Of a stretch of 64,000 nucleotides of DNA, positions 26,639-35,497 are shown one piece after another (position 1 is the stretch's first letter; every line of letters starts with the position of its first letter). Source of the DNA: Snuella lapsa (GTDB lineage Bacteria; Bacteroidota; Bacteroidia; Flavobacteriales; Flavobacteriaceae); contig NZ_BAABCY010000016.1 of assembly GCF_039539345.1 (NCBI RefSeq), positions 62,001-126,000 of the forward strand. Direction: 5' to 3'. A program made the position numbers and the translations under genes. Under the pieces are notes generated by a model. That model saw only the letters and a program-made list of their open reading frames with translations, was not told the origin of the DNA and made no database searches.

Positions 26639-28090
26639 TTAGTTTTTTGTTTCTTTATTATTATCTCCAGAGGTTCTTGGATCTGCTCCAGTTCCTACCA
26701 AACTGTTTCCTGCTTCTCTTATTTTCTTATAGCTCTCACCAGAAGACTTCAAAATAGTTTTTACCTCTGCCTGTGCTATTACAGGGAATGTTCGTGAGTA
26801 TAATAAGAATAGTACAAAGAAGAATCCGATTGTTCCAATAAAGATTCCTATATCTACAAAGGTTGGAGAGAACATTGTCCAAGACGATGGCAGGTAATCT
26901 CTGTGCAATGAGGTAACAATGATTACAAAACGTTCGAACCACATTCCTATGTTTACAACAATAGAGATAAAGAACGAGAACATGATACTTGTACGTAACT
27001 TTTTGAACCACATAAACTGTGGAGAAAATACGTTACAAGTCATCATCGCCCAATATGCCCACCAGTAAGGTCCTGTTGCTCTGTTTAAGAATGCATATTG
27101 TTCGTATTCTACACCAGAATACCATGCAATAAACAGCTCTGTTATATAAGCCACACCTACAATAGAACCTGTAATCATAATGATAATGTTCATTAATTCG
27201 ATGTGCTGTACTGTAATATAAGCTTCTAAGTTACATACCTTTCTCATAATGATAAGCAAGGTGTTTACCATTGCAAATCCAGAGAATACCGCACCAGCAA
27301 CGAAGTAAGGAGGGAAAATAGTGGTATGCCATCCTGGAATTACCGACGTTGCAAAGTCAAACGATACAATAGTGTGTACAGAAAGTACTAATGGTGTTGC
27401 CAAACCTGCCAATACCAATGACACTTCTTCAAATCGTTGCCAGTCCTTAGCGCGACCAGACCAACCAAAACTCAATAGAGCATATATTTTCTTTTGAAAC
27501 GGTTTGATAGCACGGTCTCTAAGCATTGCAAAATCGGGTAATAACCCAGTCCACCAGAATACTAATGATACCGATAGATAGGTTGAAATTGCAAATACGT
27601 CCCAAAGTAATGGCGAATTAAAGTTTACCCATAATGATCCAAACTGGTTTGGTATTGGCAATACCCAATAACCTAACCAAGGACGTCCCATGTGTATAAT
27701 AGGGAACAATCCGGCTTGCACAACGGAGAATATCGTCATTGCTTCGGCAGAACGGTTAATGGCCATTCTCCATTTTTGACGGAACAGCAAAAGTACGGCA
27801 GAAATAAGTGTTCCTGCGTGACCAATACCTACCCACCAAACGAAGTTAGTAATGTCCCAGGCCCAACCTACGGTTTTGTTCAAACCCCAAGTTCCTATAC
27901 CTGTGGATATGGTATAAATTATACATCCAATTCCCCAAAGAAAAGCGACAAGAGAGATAGAGAATACTATCCACCACGCTTTGTTGGCTTTCCCTTCTAC
28001 AGGTCTTGCTACATCCACAGTAACGTCGTGGTATGATTTTTCACCTGCAACTAAAGGTCTTCTAATAGGTGCTTCGTAATGAGACGCCAT
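26639..28090 (-). CDS. actC: Alternative complex III subunit ActC (NrfD/PsrC-like)
   Basis: This 483-residue protein has about ten membrane segments and the NrfD/polysulfide reductase C family pattern (WWVGIGHAGTLISAVLLL, WRMAINRSAEAMTIF). ActC carries the principal quinol-binding site and contacts the iron-sulfur protein ActB. The start is ATG at 28090, after a 73-nt spacer from actB that is filled with simple TTGTTTA-type repeats. Confidence 0.95.
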   Translation of the reverse strand: MASHYEAPIRRPLVAGEKSYHDVTVDVARPVEGKANKAWWIVFSISLVAFLWGIGCIIYTISTGIGTWGLNKTVGWAWDITNFVWWVGIGHAGTLISAVLLLFRQKWRMAINRSAEAMTIFSVVQAGLFPIIHMGRPWLGYWVLPIPNQFGSLWVNFNSPLLWDVFAISTYLSVSLVFWWTGLLPDFAMLRDRAIKPFQKKIYALLSFGWSGRAKDWQRFEEVSLVLAGLATPLVLSVHTIVSFDFATSVIPGWHTTIFPPYFVAGAVFSGFAMVNTLLIIMRKVCNLEAYITVQHIELMNIIIMITGSIVGVAYITELFIAWYSGVEYEQYAFLNRATGPYWWAYWAMMTCNVFSPQFMWFKKLRTSIMFSFFISIVVNIGMWFERFVIIVTSLHRDYLPSSWTMFSPTFVDIGIFIGTIGFFFVLFLLYSRTFPVIAQAEVKTILKSSGESYKKIREAGNSLVGTGADPRTSGDNNKETKN

Positions 28091-28163
28091 ATTTTATTGT
28101 TTAATTGTTTATTGTTTAAAGTTTTAAAGTTGCTATACTTTTAACTTCTAACTTTTTTCTTAA

Positions 28164-31100
28164 TTATGCTTCGGTTGTATTTCTCACTTTTGTTTGATAC
28201 ATCACATTAGGCTTTGTCCCAACATGTTCTAACAAGTGATACATACGTTTATCTTCTTTAAGTTCTGCAACTTTACTGTGCTTATCGTTGATATCTCCAA
28301 ATACCATTGCGCCATTGCTACATGCAGCAGAACAAGCTGTTTGGAATTCACCATCCTTAATCTCACGTCCGTCACGCTTCGCATCAAGGATTGTCTTTTG
28401 TGTCATTTGAATACACATAGAACATTTTTCCATAACCCCACGAGAACGTACTACAACATCTGGATTCAATACCATACGACCTAAATCGTCGTTCATATGG
28501 TAATCGAACTCATCATTACCATTGTACAAGAACCAGTTGAAACGACGTACTTTATACGGACAGTTGTTAGCACAGTATCTTGTACCTACACAACGGTTGT
28601 ATGCCATATGGTTTTGACCTTGACGACCATGCGATGTTGCCGCTACTGGGCAAACTGTTTCACAAGGAGCATGGTTACAGTGCTGACACATTACTGGTTG
28701 GAAAGCTACTTGTGGATTAGCCGAAGCTTTTTCCATTTCACCAAACTCACTTAATGAGCTACCTAAACCAGAAATATTATCTTTCTTGGCATCATCTCCT
28801 TCAAAAGATTCTTCGGATGAATAATATCTATCTATTCGTAACCAATGCATATCACGGCTACGTCTTACTTCAGTCTTTCCTACAACAGGTACGTTGTTTT
28901 CTGAATGACATGCAATAACACATGCACCACAACCTGTACAAGCATTTAGATCGATCGATAAATTAAAATGATGTCCAATAGAACGATCAAACTCATCCCA
29001 AAGATCTACATCTGGTGATGTAACTGGTGTTTCCTGATGGTTTAAAGATACCACGGGAACAGCGTTCCAATGCTTTTTATCTTTCGTATTGAATATCTCT
29101 AAGGTTGTTTCCTTAATGATATCTCCTCGTCCCATTAGGGTATTGTGCAACTGTACTGATGCAAATTCATGTTCCCCTGCAACTGCCTCAACAGTAACTG
29201 TTTGTACATTGCTAAAATTATGGTATAAAGGATAGGCATTAACACCTGTTTGCATTTCAGACTTTAAGCCTTTTGTCTTTCCATAACCAAATGACAATCC
29301 CACAGAACCTTTTGCTTGACCTGGCTGGATCATTACCGGTGCAGTTATAGTAACTCCATTTACCGTAACATTTGCATAGCTACCATTTAATGCCCCATTG
29401 GCTACATGCTTGTTCATTAAGCCCAATGCCTCTGCATCTGCTTTGGAAATGGTTAAATAGTTATCCCAAGATGTTCTGGTAATAGGGTCTGGGAATTCTT
29501 GTAACCATGGGTTATTGGCTTGTTGACCATCACCCATACCTGTTTTGGTATATAGTGTTAATTCTAATCCTCCACTTGATTTAGCGGAAGCAGCTAGTGC
29601 TTTGGCTGCATTTCCTGAAGGTGTGTCGGCTATTTCCTCTTCTGTTGAAGTTGAAGTTGTTTCTTCTTCTGTAGCAAGGGTACCAACAAACATTCCATCG
29701 TGCAATGCCTTATTGAAAGAACTTCCACCTAAAATAGTTGTTCCCCAAGTTTCTTTAATATAGTCGTGGTAAGAACTATCATTTCCTGTCCACTTTAATA
29801 AAACATCTTGTAATTGCCTTGTATCAAACAACGGACGGATAGTTGGCTGTGTTAGCCCGTAATGTCCTTTTTTAAGCTCTACATCACCCCAAGATTCTAG
29901 ATAGTGTGGTGCGGCGGCTATATATTGTGTTAAGGATGACGTTTCGTCTTCTTTCATCGAGAAAGCAACAGATAATTCTGTTTTCTCCAGACCTTCAGCA
30001 AAGTCTGCTGCATTTGGTAATGTATACATAGGATTCACACCACTCATGATGATGGCACCAACAGTACCAGCTTTCATATCGCTAATTAGCTTAGCTACAG
30101 CCTTATCATTACCTTGTCTTGTTTTTATAGGGGTTTTAGGATCAAAAGCCTGACTTCCTAAATACTCATTGATTTCAAATGCTACGGTTTGTGCATTCAC
30201 ATCTTGAATACCCGTAACAACCACTCCTTTATTCCCAGCTTTTTTAAGCTGATCTGCAGCACTTTTCACAGCTGCCTCAACTGCTTCTGGCAAGTTCCCT
30301 GAAACGGATCCGCCAACAACATAAGCATATAATTTAGCTAAAGCTAATTTTTGTTCGCTTGGTGTTAAAGGCACTCGTTTATCGGCATTGGCTCCAGAAA
30401 GTGACATGTTTGATTCAAACTGAATGTGGCGTGACATCTTCCCATGATTTGGCACTCTGTTTTTAGAATATCCAGTATCAAATCCACCACCTTGCCAATC
30501 ACCCAAGAAATCGGCTCCAACAGAAACGATTGTCATCGCTTTTGCAAAATCATAATTTGCCAATCCGCGTTCACCATATTTAGCTTGGTATGCATCTAAC
30601 GCAACAGATTCTGAAACGGCATCATAAACTACATGACGTACGTTGCCATACTTTTCCTTAAATTCGGCAACCAGCTTAGTTGTAGATGGACTAGCAAATG
30701 TTTGTGTTAACAACACAATATCTTTTCCAGATCCTTTAAGAGCTTCTAATTTCGCTGTGGTTTCAGTATTAAAATCACTCCAAGAAATTGATTCACCATC
30801 TTTTCTAGGACCTTGCACTCTTAAACTATCATACAATCCTAAAACAGAAGCATTGACTCTTGCATTGGCACTACCATTGGTAGCCGCAAGTGTGTTGTTT
30901 TCAATTTTGATTGGACGACCTTCTCTAGTTTTAACTAAAACACTTGCAAAATCAAATCCATCAGCTATAGTCGTTGCATAATAATTGGCGACACCTGGAA
31001 TAATTTCTTGAGGTTGCACAACGTAAGGAATCGATTTAACAACCGGCCCCTCACAAGCAGCCAATGAAGCTGCTGCTGTACTAAAACCTACGTATTTTAA

Positions 31101-31265
31101 GAAATCGCGACGGGATGTAGAACTAGCCTCTAACGCATCTTTATCTCCTAAAAACGCATCTGTTGGAATTTGCTCTACAAACTCGTTTTGTTTTAGCGTC
31201 TCAACAATAGAGCTAGTCTCGTTTAGCTCTTCAACACTTTTCCAGTATTTCTTGTTTGATGACAT
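28164..31265 (-). CDS. actB: Alternative complex III subunit ActB (iron-sulfur, Tat-exported)
   Basis: This 1033-residue protein has a twin-arginine signal (SRRDFLKYVG near residue 52) ending in a lipobox-like LAAC. A large molybdopterin-oxidoreductase-like domain follows, which in this family lacks the cofactor. The C-terminal domain has four cysteine clusters for iron-sulfur centres (CTGCGACVIAC, CQHCNHAPCETVCP, CVGTRYCANNCP, and CSMC with CSAAC). ActB relays electrons from ActC to the cytochrome subunit ActA. It is separated from actA by 129 nt. Confidence 0.96.
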   Translation of the reverse strand: MSSNKKYWKSVEELNETSSIVETLKQNEFVEQIPTDAFLGDKDALEASSTSRRDFLKYVGFSTAAASLAACEGPVVKSIPYVVQPQEIIPGVANYYATTIADGFDFASVLVKTREGRPIKIENNTLAATNGSANARVNASVLGLYDSLRVQGPRKDGESISWSDFNTETTAKLEALKGSGKDIVLLTQTFASPSTTKLVAEFKEKYGNVRHVVYDAVSESVALDAYQAKYGERGLANYDFAKAMTIVSVGADFLGDWQGGGFDTGYSKNRVPNHGKMSRHIQFESNMSLSGANADKRVPLTPSEQKLALAKLYAYVVGGSVSGNLPEAVEAAVKSAADQLKKAGNKGVVVTGIQDVNAQTVAFEINEYLGSQAFDPKTPIKTRQGNDKAVAKLISDMKAGTVGAIIMSGVNPMYTLPNAADFAEGLEKTELSVAFSMKEDETSSLTQYIAAAPHYLESWGDVELKKGHYGLTQPTIRPLFDTRQLQDVLLKWTGNDSSYHDYIKETWGTTILGGSSFNKALHDGMFVGTLATEEETTSTSTEEEIADTPSGNAAKALAASAKSSGGLELTLYTKTGMGDGQQANNPWLQEFPDPITRTSWDNYLTISKADAEALGLMNKHVANGALNGSYANVTVNGVTITAPVMIQPGQAKGSVGLSFGYGKTKGLKSEMQTGVNAYPLYHNFSNVQTVTVEAVAGEHEFASVQLHNTLMGRGDIIKETTLEIFNTKDKKHWNAVPVVSLNHQETPVTSPDVDLWDEFDRSIGHHFNLSIDLNACTGCGACVIACHSENNVPVVGKTEVRRSRDMHWLRIDRYYSSEESFEGDDAKKDNISGLGSSLSEFGEMEKASANPQVAFQPVMCQHCNHAPCETVCPVAATSHGRQGQNHMAYNRCVGTRYCANNCPYKVRRFNWFLYNGNDEFDYHMNDDLGRMVLNPDVVVRSRGVMEKCSMCIQMTQKTILDAKRDGREIKDGEFQTACSAACSNGAMVFGDINDKHSKVAELKEDKRMYHLLEHVGTKPNVMYQTKVRNTTEA

Positions 31266-31269
31266 ATTA

Positions 31270-31302
31270 TTGATTTACGATTTTTGATTTTTGATTTACG
31301 AT
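31270..31302. repeat. Short direct repeat in the actA-actB spacer
   Basis: The 12-mer TTGATTTACGAT occurs at 31270-31281 and 31291-31302, with TTTTTGATT-like sequence between. It lies right in front of the actB start codon. The actB-actC spacer has a similar low-complexity tract of ATTGTTTA units at about 28095-28120. No function is evident. Confidence 0.6.
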
Positions 31303-31394
31303 GTCAACTTATTTACAGATTTTCAAAATTTCTCCAACTGTAATTCGTCAATCGTAATTCTAAAAAATTAATCTATTTAATATTAATACTTATT

Positions 31395-32735
31395 CTAATA
31401 GTGACACTTACCACATTCTAACCCGCCCATTTGAGCTGCAGTTAACTTCTCTACACCGTATTTTTTAGACAACTCTTTATGTATCTTAGCGTAGTAAGCA
31501 TTATCTTCTACTTTCACATTGGTCTTTCTATGACAATCTATACACCAACCCATTGTTAAAGGCGCATGTTGCTCCACTATCTCCATAGTTTCGATTGGTC
31601 CGTGACACGTTTGACATTCAACACCAGCTACAGATACGTGCTGTGAATGGTTGAAATAAACAAAATCAGGCAAGTTATGGATACGCACCCACTTTACAGG
31701 TTGTGATTCTCCTGTATATTTTTGATCGGCATCACTCCACCCAGCTGCTTTGTATAATTTTTGAATCTCACCATCGTAAAACTCTTTAGTATACTCTGCA
31801 GAGGTTTCTCCGTTGTATTCATAAATCGACTTATGGCAATTCATACAAACATTTAATGACGGAATTCCTGATGTTTTACTAACACGGGCAGAAGAGTGAC
31901 AATATTTACAATCTATACCATTGTCACCTGCATGGATTTTATGAGAAAAATGAATTGGCTGCACAGGCTGATATCCTTGATCCACACCTATTTGCATCAT
32001 GTAACCATACACGAAATAACCACTAGCCAACAATAAGAAAATAGCCGTAACCAATACCAAGAACTGGTTTTGAGCAAAAGCCTTCCATAAAGGCATTCTT
32101 TTAGACGCTTCGGGCAACTCAATATTCTGAGCTTCCGCAAAACGACGCAACGTCTTATTCACTAAGAATAAACCTGCTGCCAACAATATAAATAATATGG
32201 CAAGAGCTCCAAGAATAATTTCATTTGAAACACCATCTGTTTGTGCTGGCACCTGCGAAGTGGCCTCACCTCCCCCAGAAGTTTGAGCAGGAGCTGCTTT
32301 TTCTTGAGCAGTATAAGCCAGAATATTATTTAAATCCTCATCTGTTAGCTGAGGAAATGGTGTCATGGCTGCTCCACCATACTCATTGTAAATTTTATTA
32401 GCATAAGCATCGCCAGACTTAATAACAGCTGGACTGTTTCGAATCCAAGCAAAAATCCAGTCTCTATCTAAACCTTGCTCATCTGCTAAACGCTGCTCTA
32501 CATGACGCAAAGATGGACCTGTCATTTTCTTATCTAATTGATGACAAGCTGCACAATTTGCATTAAACAACGTCTTTCCTTTTGCTGGGTCTCCTTCTTG
32601 AGCCGAAAGAGAAGCACTAAATACTAATAAAATAATTAAGCCTAAACGAAGAATACTGTTACTTAATTTTCGGTGAATCACCTGTTTCATATTATTGGTT
32701 GAATTAACTTCTAAACTTTGGTACGATTTTTTCAT
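31395..32735 (-). CDS. actA: Alternative complex III subunit ActA (multiheme cytochrome c)
   Basis: This 446-residue protein has six CXXCH heme-binding motifs. One (CAACH, near residue 62) is in an N-terminal mono-heme domain. Five (CKYCH, CMNCH, CQTCH, CIDCH, CGKCH) lie between residue 275 and the last residues. Two membrane helices separate the two domains. ActA passes electrons from ActB toward the oxidase. The pentaheme part is the standard ActA; the extra mono-heme domain may dock to coxB, which is an inference. An internal ATG at 32690 starts right at a good signal peptide (KQVIHRKL...SLSAQ), so translation may begin there instead of at 32735. Confidence 0.93.
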   Translation of the reverse strand: MKKSYQSLEVNSTNNMKQVIHRKLSNSILRLGLIILLVFSASLSAQEGDPAKGKTLFNANCAACHQLDKKMTGPSLRHVEQRLADEQGLDRDWIFAWIRNSPAVIKSGDAYANKIYNEYGGAAMTPFPQLTDEDLNNILAYTAQEKAAPAQTSGGGEATSQVPAQTDGVSNEIILGALAILFILLAAGLFLVNKTLRRFAEAQNIELPEASKRMPLWKAFAQNQFLVLVTAIFLLLASGYFVYGYMMQIGVDQGYQPVQPIHFSHKIHAGDNGIDCKYCHSSARVSKTSGIPSLNVCMNCHKSIYEYNGETSAEYTKEFYDGEIQKLYKAAGWSDADQKYTGESQPVKWVRIHNLPDFVYFNHSQHVSVAGVECQTCHGPIETMEIVEQHAPLTMGWCIDCHRKTNVKVEDNAYYAKIHKELSKKYGVEKLTAAQMGGLECGKCHY

Positions 32736-32771
32736 TTAACGGTATAAAAAAACACGGTTATAAAACTCACG

Positions 32772-32779
32772 CAAAAGTA
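32772..32779 (-). promoter_or_regulatory. Candidate -7 box of the act-cox operon
   Basis: The minus strand reads TACTTTTG, matching TAnnTTTG, 36 nt before the upstream actA start codon in the 249-nt divergent gap with the SPOR gene. A weak -33 match (TTTC) lies about 20 bases further up. On the plus strand TACATTTG at 32878-32885 could serve the SPOR gene. Confidence 0.4.
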
Positions 32780-32984
32780 ATACTTAAAGTCGATTTTAGA
32801 AATGTTAGCGAAGTGTTAATTGTTAATTTAGAGAGATTCTAAATAATAAATTGTGCCACATTTAAGTTTATAACATATACATTTGCATATATATTAAAAA
32901 AACAAAACATCCCTTTAGCAAATCGTTTATTGTATTTTGATGATTTTATGGATGTTAGCCCTTAACCTATAAAACACAATATAA

Positions 32985-33383
32985 ATGAAGGCATTAAATT
33001 TACGACCACGATTGTTTAGCTTTTTTTGTTTTGCTCTTATCTGCCATTATGGCTTTTCTCAACAAGGCACTGTTAGTATAAATCAGGACAGACATATTCC
33101 TGGGTTGCTAAACTTAAAAAAAGAGATAAACAAAAGTGATGTTGATCGCTATAAAATCCAAATTTATTCGGGTAACCGGGAAGAAGCCCTAAGGGTTAAA
33201 AAGGAATTTGAAGAGTCTTTTTCCGATTGGAAAGCAAGTGACATTTTTGAAAAACCTGTCAATTTCAAAATTTGGGTTGGCAGTTTTAGAACACGTTTAG
33301 AGGCAGACAGGGCTCTAAAAAAAATTAAACAAAAATTTTCGAGTGCTTTTATTTTTAAGCCTAGAAAGGAGAAAAACAATTAG
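32985..33383 (+). CDS. SPOR-domain secreted protein
   Basis: This 132-residue protein has a signal peptide ending near YGFSQQ and a C-terminal SPOR domain (YKIQIYSGNREEALRVKKEF ... FKIWVGSFRTRLEADRALKKIK). SPOR domains bind glycan strands of peptidoglycan stripped of stem peptides, often at division sites. No other domain is present. It is the first of the few plus-strand genes and is divergent from actA. From memory a SPOR gene between actA and infB is common in flavobacteria; here the LacI/PSD1 operon lies between it and infB. Confidence 0.9.
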   Translation: MKALNLRPRLFSFFCFALICHYGFSQQGTVSINQDRHIPGLLNLKKEINKSDVDRYKIQIYSGNREEALRVKKEFEESFSDWKASDIFEKPVNFKIWVGSFRTRLEADRALKKIKQKFSSAFIFKPRKEKNN

Positions 33384-33464
33384 ATTTCTATTTTTCTAAT
33401 TAGTTTTAGATTACATACTCGCTTTCACCTAATCAACACCCTTAGAAGTTTAACATATCTTATT

Positions 33465-34457
33465 TTAAGGTTTTAATATCACTCGCATTAATTTAGGCCC
33501 AGATGTTATATATAAGATTTCTTCCTTATCATCTAACACGCAATTGGTGTTAAACTCATCATTTAAAATAGTTCCTAAATGCTTCCCATTTGGATCTAAG
33601 ATATAAACACCTCCTGGGCCAGTTGCAAAAATAATGCCTTCTTTGTTAACCTTTAATCCGTCTGGATGTCCTTTTTCTTTTGGAGCATTTCCGGTAGCAT
33701 CAAAAAACGTTCTCCCATTAGAAATATGGCCATTTTCATCTACATCGGCTGCGACCCAAATAGCATTTTTCCAATCAGCATTGGCTATATAGACCGTTTT
33801 CTCATCTGGAGAAAAGGCAATACCGTTAGGACTTGAAAGTGTATCGGTAACCAGCTCTATAGCCCCATCAGGTTTTATACTGTATACTGCTGCTTTTAAA
33901 CCATCAGCTACAACCGGTGGCGGATCGGACATAATCATATTCCCATTAGAGTGAAATACCGCATCATTGGTATTATTAAACTGCTTCCCATTATATTGAT
34001 TAACAAATACACTAAAGTTAGCTGTAGGCTTACTAATAGGGCTTTTCATTTTCACTACTTGACCATGACCATATCTCAAAATAACCAGATTGTCATTATC
34101 ATCAATTAAGAGGGCGCTTGGACCAGGTTTGTTTGAATCTGTATCTTTCATATCAAGGTACAGTGTGACGCTATCTTTTTCTGTCCACTGATACAATTTT
34201 TGATGTTTCACATCTGTATACACCAACTTTTGCTCCTCCTTTAACCATATGGGTCCCTCAGACCACCCATGATTAGTAGATAACACTTCTATCACAGCTT
34301 TGGAGGAAATAACATTATCTAACGCATCATCAAGTCTTTCAATCTTTCCAACTGTTGGAAACATCCTTGTTTTTGACCTCGTCTTTTGCTGTTCTACACA
34401 AGAAATAAGACATATAACTGTAAAACATATACTAAAAGTGCCTTTTAATAACATCAT
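33465..34457 (-). CDS. SMP-30/gluconolactonase-like lipoprotein
   Basis: This 330-residue protein has a lipoprotein signal (FSICFTVICLISC, Cys near residue 20) and a six-bladed propeller of the SMP-30/gluconolactonase/LRE family. Visible metal-site elements are EGPIWL (Glu), SPNGIAFSPDEKTVYIAN (Asn) and GHPDGLKV (Asp). Such proteins hydrolyse sugar lactones with a divalent metal. It is the last gene of the LacI-controlled operon, 10 nt after a Gfo/Idh/MocA dehydrogenase. That pairing fits oxidation of a sugar to a lactone followed by hydrolysis, although the dehydrogenase appears cytoplasmic and this protein exported. Confidence 0.85.
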   Translation of the reverse strand: MMLLKGTFSICFTVICLISCVEQQKTRSKTRMFPTVGKIERLDDALDNVISSKAVIEVLSTNHGWSEGPIWLKEEQKLVYTDVKHQKLYQWTEKDSVTLYLDMKDTDSNKPGPSALLIDDNDNLVILRYGHGQVVKMKSPISKPTANFSVFVNQYNGKQFNNTNDAVFHSNGNMIMSDPPPVVADGLKAAVYSIKPDGAIELVTDTLSSPNGIAFSPDEKTVYIANADWKNAIWVAADVDENGHISNGRTFFDATGNAPKEKGHPDGLKVNKEGIIFATGPGGVYILDPNGKHLGTILNDEFNTNCVLDDKEEILYITSGPKLMRVILKP

Positions 34458-34467
34458 GATTAGGAGT

Positions 34468-35472
34468 TTAATTAATACTGTTTATTTGTACAGGTCGATT
34501 TTCTACAAGCGACCTGTTTGCTGCTTCTGCCAATATCATGGCTTTCAGGCCATCTTCTCCCGAAACAGGCATTGGTGTTTTCTGATTAAGGGCAGTAATA
34601 AACGCCTTCATTTCTTCGAGATATGACAATTGATACCGGTCCATAAAAAAATTCAAATGACGGTCCGATAACGTTCCTGTATCTGCTACTATTTTCATAT
34701 GACTCTTTAATGGGTTATCTACTTTTATTACACCTTTAGACCCAAACACTTCTAACCGCTGGTCGTATCCGTAAACAGCCTCTCTACTGTTTTCTATAGT
34801 TGCCATAGCTCCATTCTCAAATTTCAACAGAACAGTGGCACTATCAATATCTCCCGCATCTCCAATGGCAGGATCGATCAAACAATTACCATATGCAAAA
34901 ACTTCAACAACCTCGCATCCCATGATGAACCTTGCCATATCAAAATCATGAATAGTCATGTCACGAAATAAACCTCCCGATGTTCTGATATAGGAGATAG
35001 GGGGTGGTTGCGGGTCTCTACTAATGATATGTAAATTACGTAAACGCCCTATTTCCCCATTAGAAAGTGCCATTTTCACTCTTGAGAAATTCACATCAAA
35101 TCTTTGGTTAAAACCAATCATAAATGGAACGTTTAGGGCTGAAATCTCGGCTATAGTTTCATGAGCCTTTTCAAGAGATCCATCAATGGGTTTTTCACAA
35201 AATACAGCTTTCCCTTTTCGAGCTGCCTTTACCGCATATTCGGCATGGGTACTACTAGGAGAACTTATCACTACGGCATCAATCTCCGGGTGATTAATAA
35301 TACTATCAACATCTTTGGAGACATTTTTAACACCATGCTGTAACGCAAATTTCTGTCCATCCTCACCTGGATTAACTGCCGCTATTAGATTCACACCTTC
35401 TATCTTCCTGGATAGATTTTCTAGATGAATCTTACCCATTCTGCCTATTCCAATAATTCCAATTTTAATCAT
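34468..35472 (-). CDS. Gfo/Idh/MocA-family dehydrogenase, inositol 2-dehydrogenase-like
   Basis: From ATG at 35472 the protein is about 334 residues. An upstream TTG at 35505 would overlap the preceding gene, and the Rossmann fold begins exactly at MIKIGIIGIGRMGKIH, so the ATG is preferred. It has the EKP motif with the catalytic Lys (FCEKPID) and the Asp/His segment MTIHDFDMARF. The family oxidises a sugar or polyol hydroxyl with NAD(P), and the closest look is to myo-inositol 2-dehydrogenases. There is no signal peptide, so it is cytoplasmic. It sits between the cytochrome-LRR gene and the SMP-30 gene. Confidence 0.88.
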   Translation of the reverse strand: MIKIGIIGIGRMGKIHLENLSRKIEGVNLIAAVNPGEDGQKFALQHGVKNVSKDVDSIINHPEIDAVVISSPSSTHAEYAVKAARKGKAVFCEKPIDGSLEKAHETIAEISALNVPFMIGFNQRFDVNFSRVKMALSNGEIGRLRNLHIISRDPQPPPISYIRTSGGLFRDMTIHDFDMARFIMGCEVVEVFAYGNCLIDPAIGDAGDIDSATVLLKFENGAMATIENSREAVYGYDQRLEVFGSKGVIKVDNPLKSHMKIVADTGTLSDRHLNFFMDRYQLSYLEEMKAFITALNQKTPMPVSGEDGLKAMILAEAANRSLVENRPVQINSIN

Positions 35473-35497
35473 ATAAAACTGCTGATTTAATAATTCT

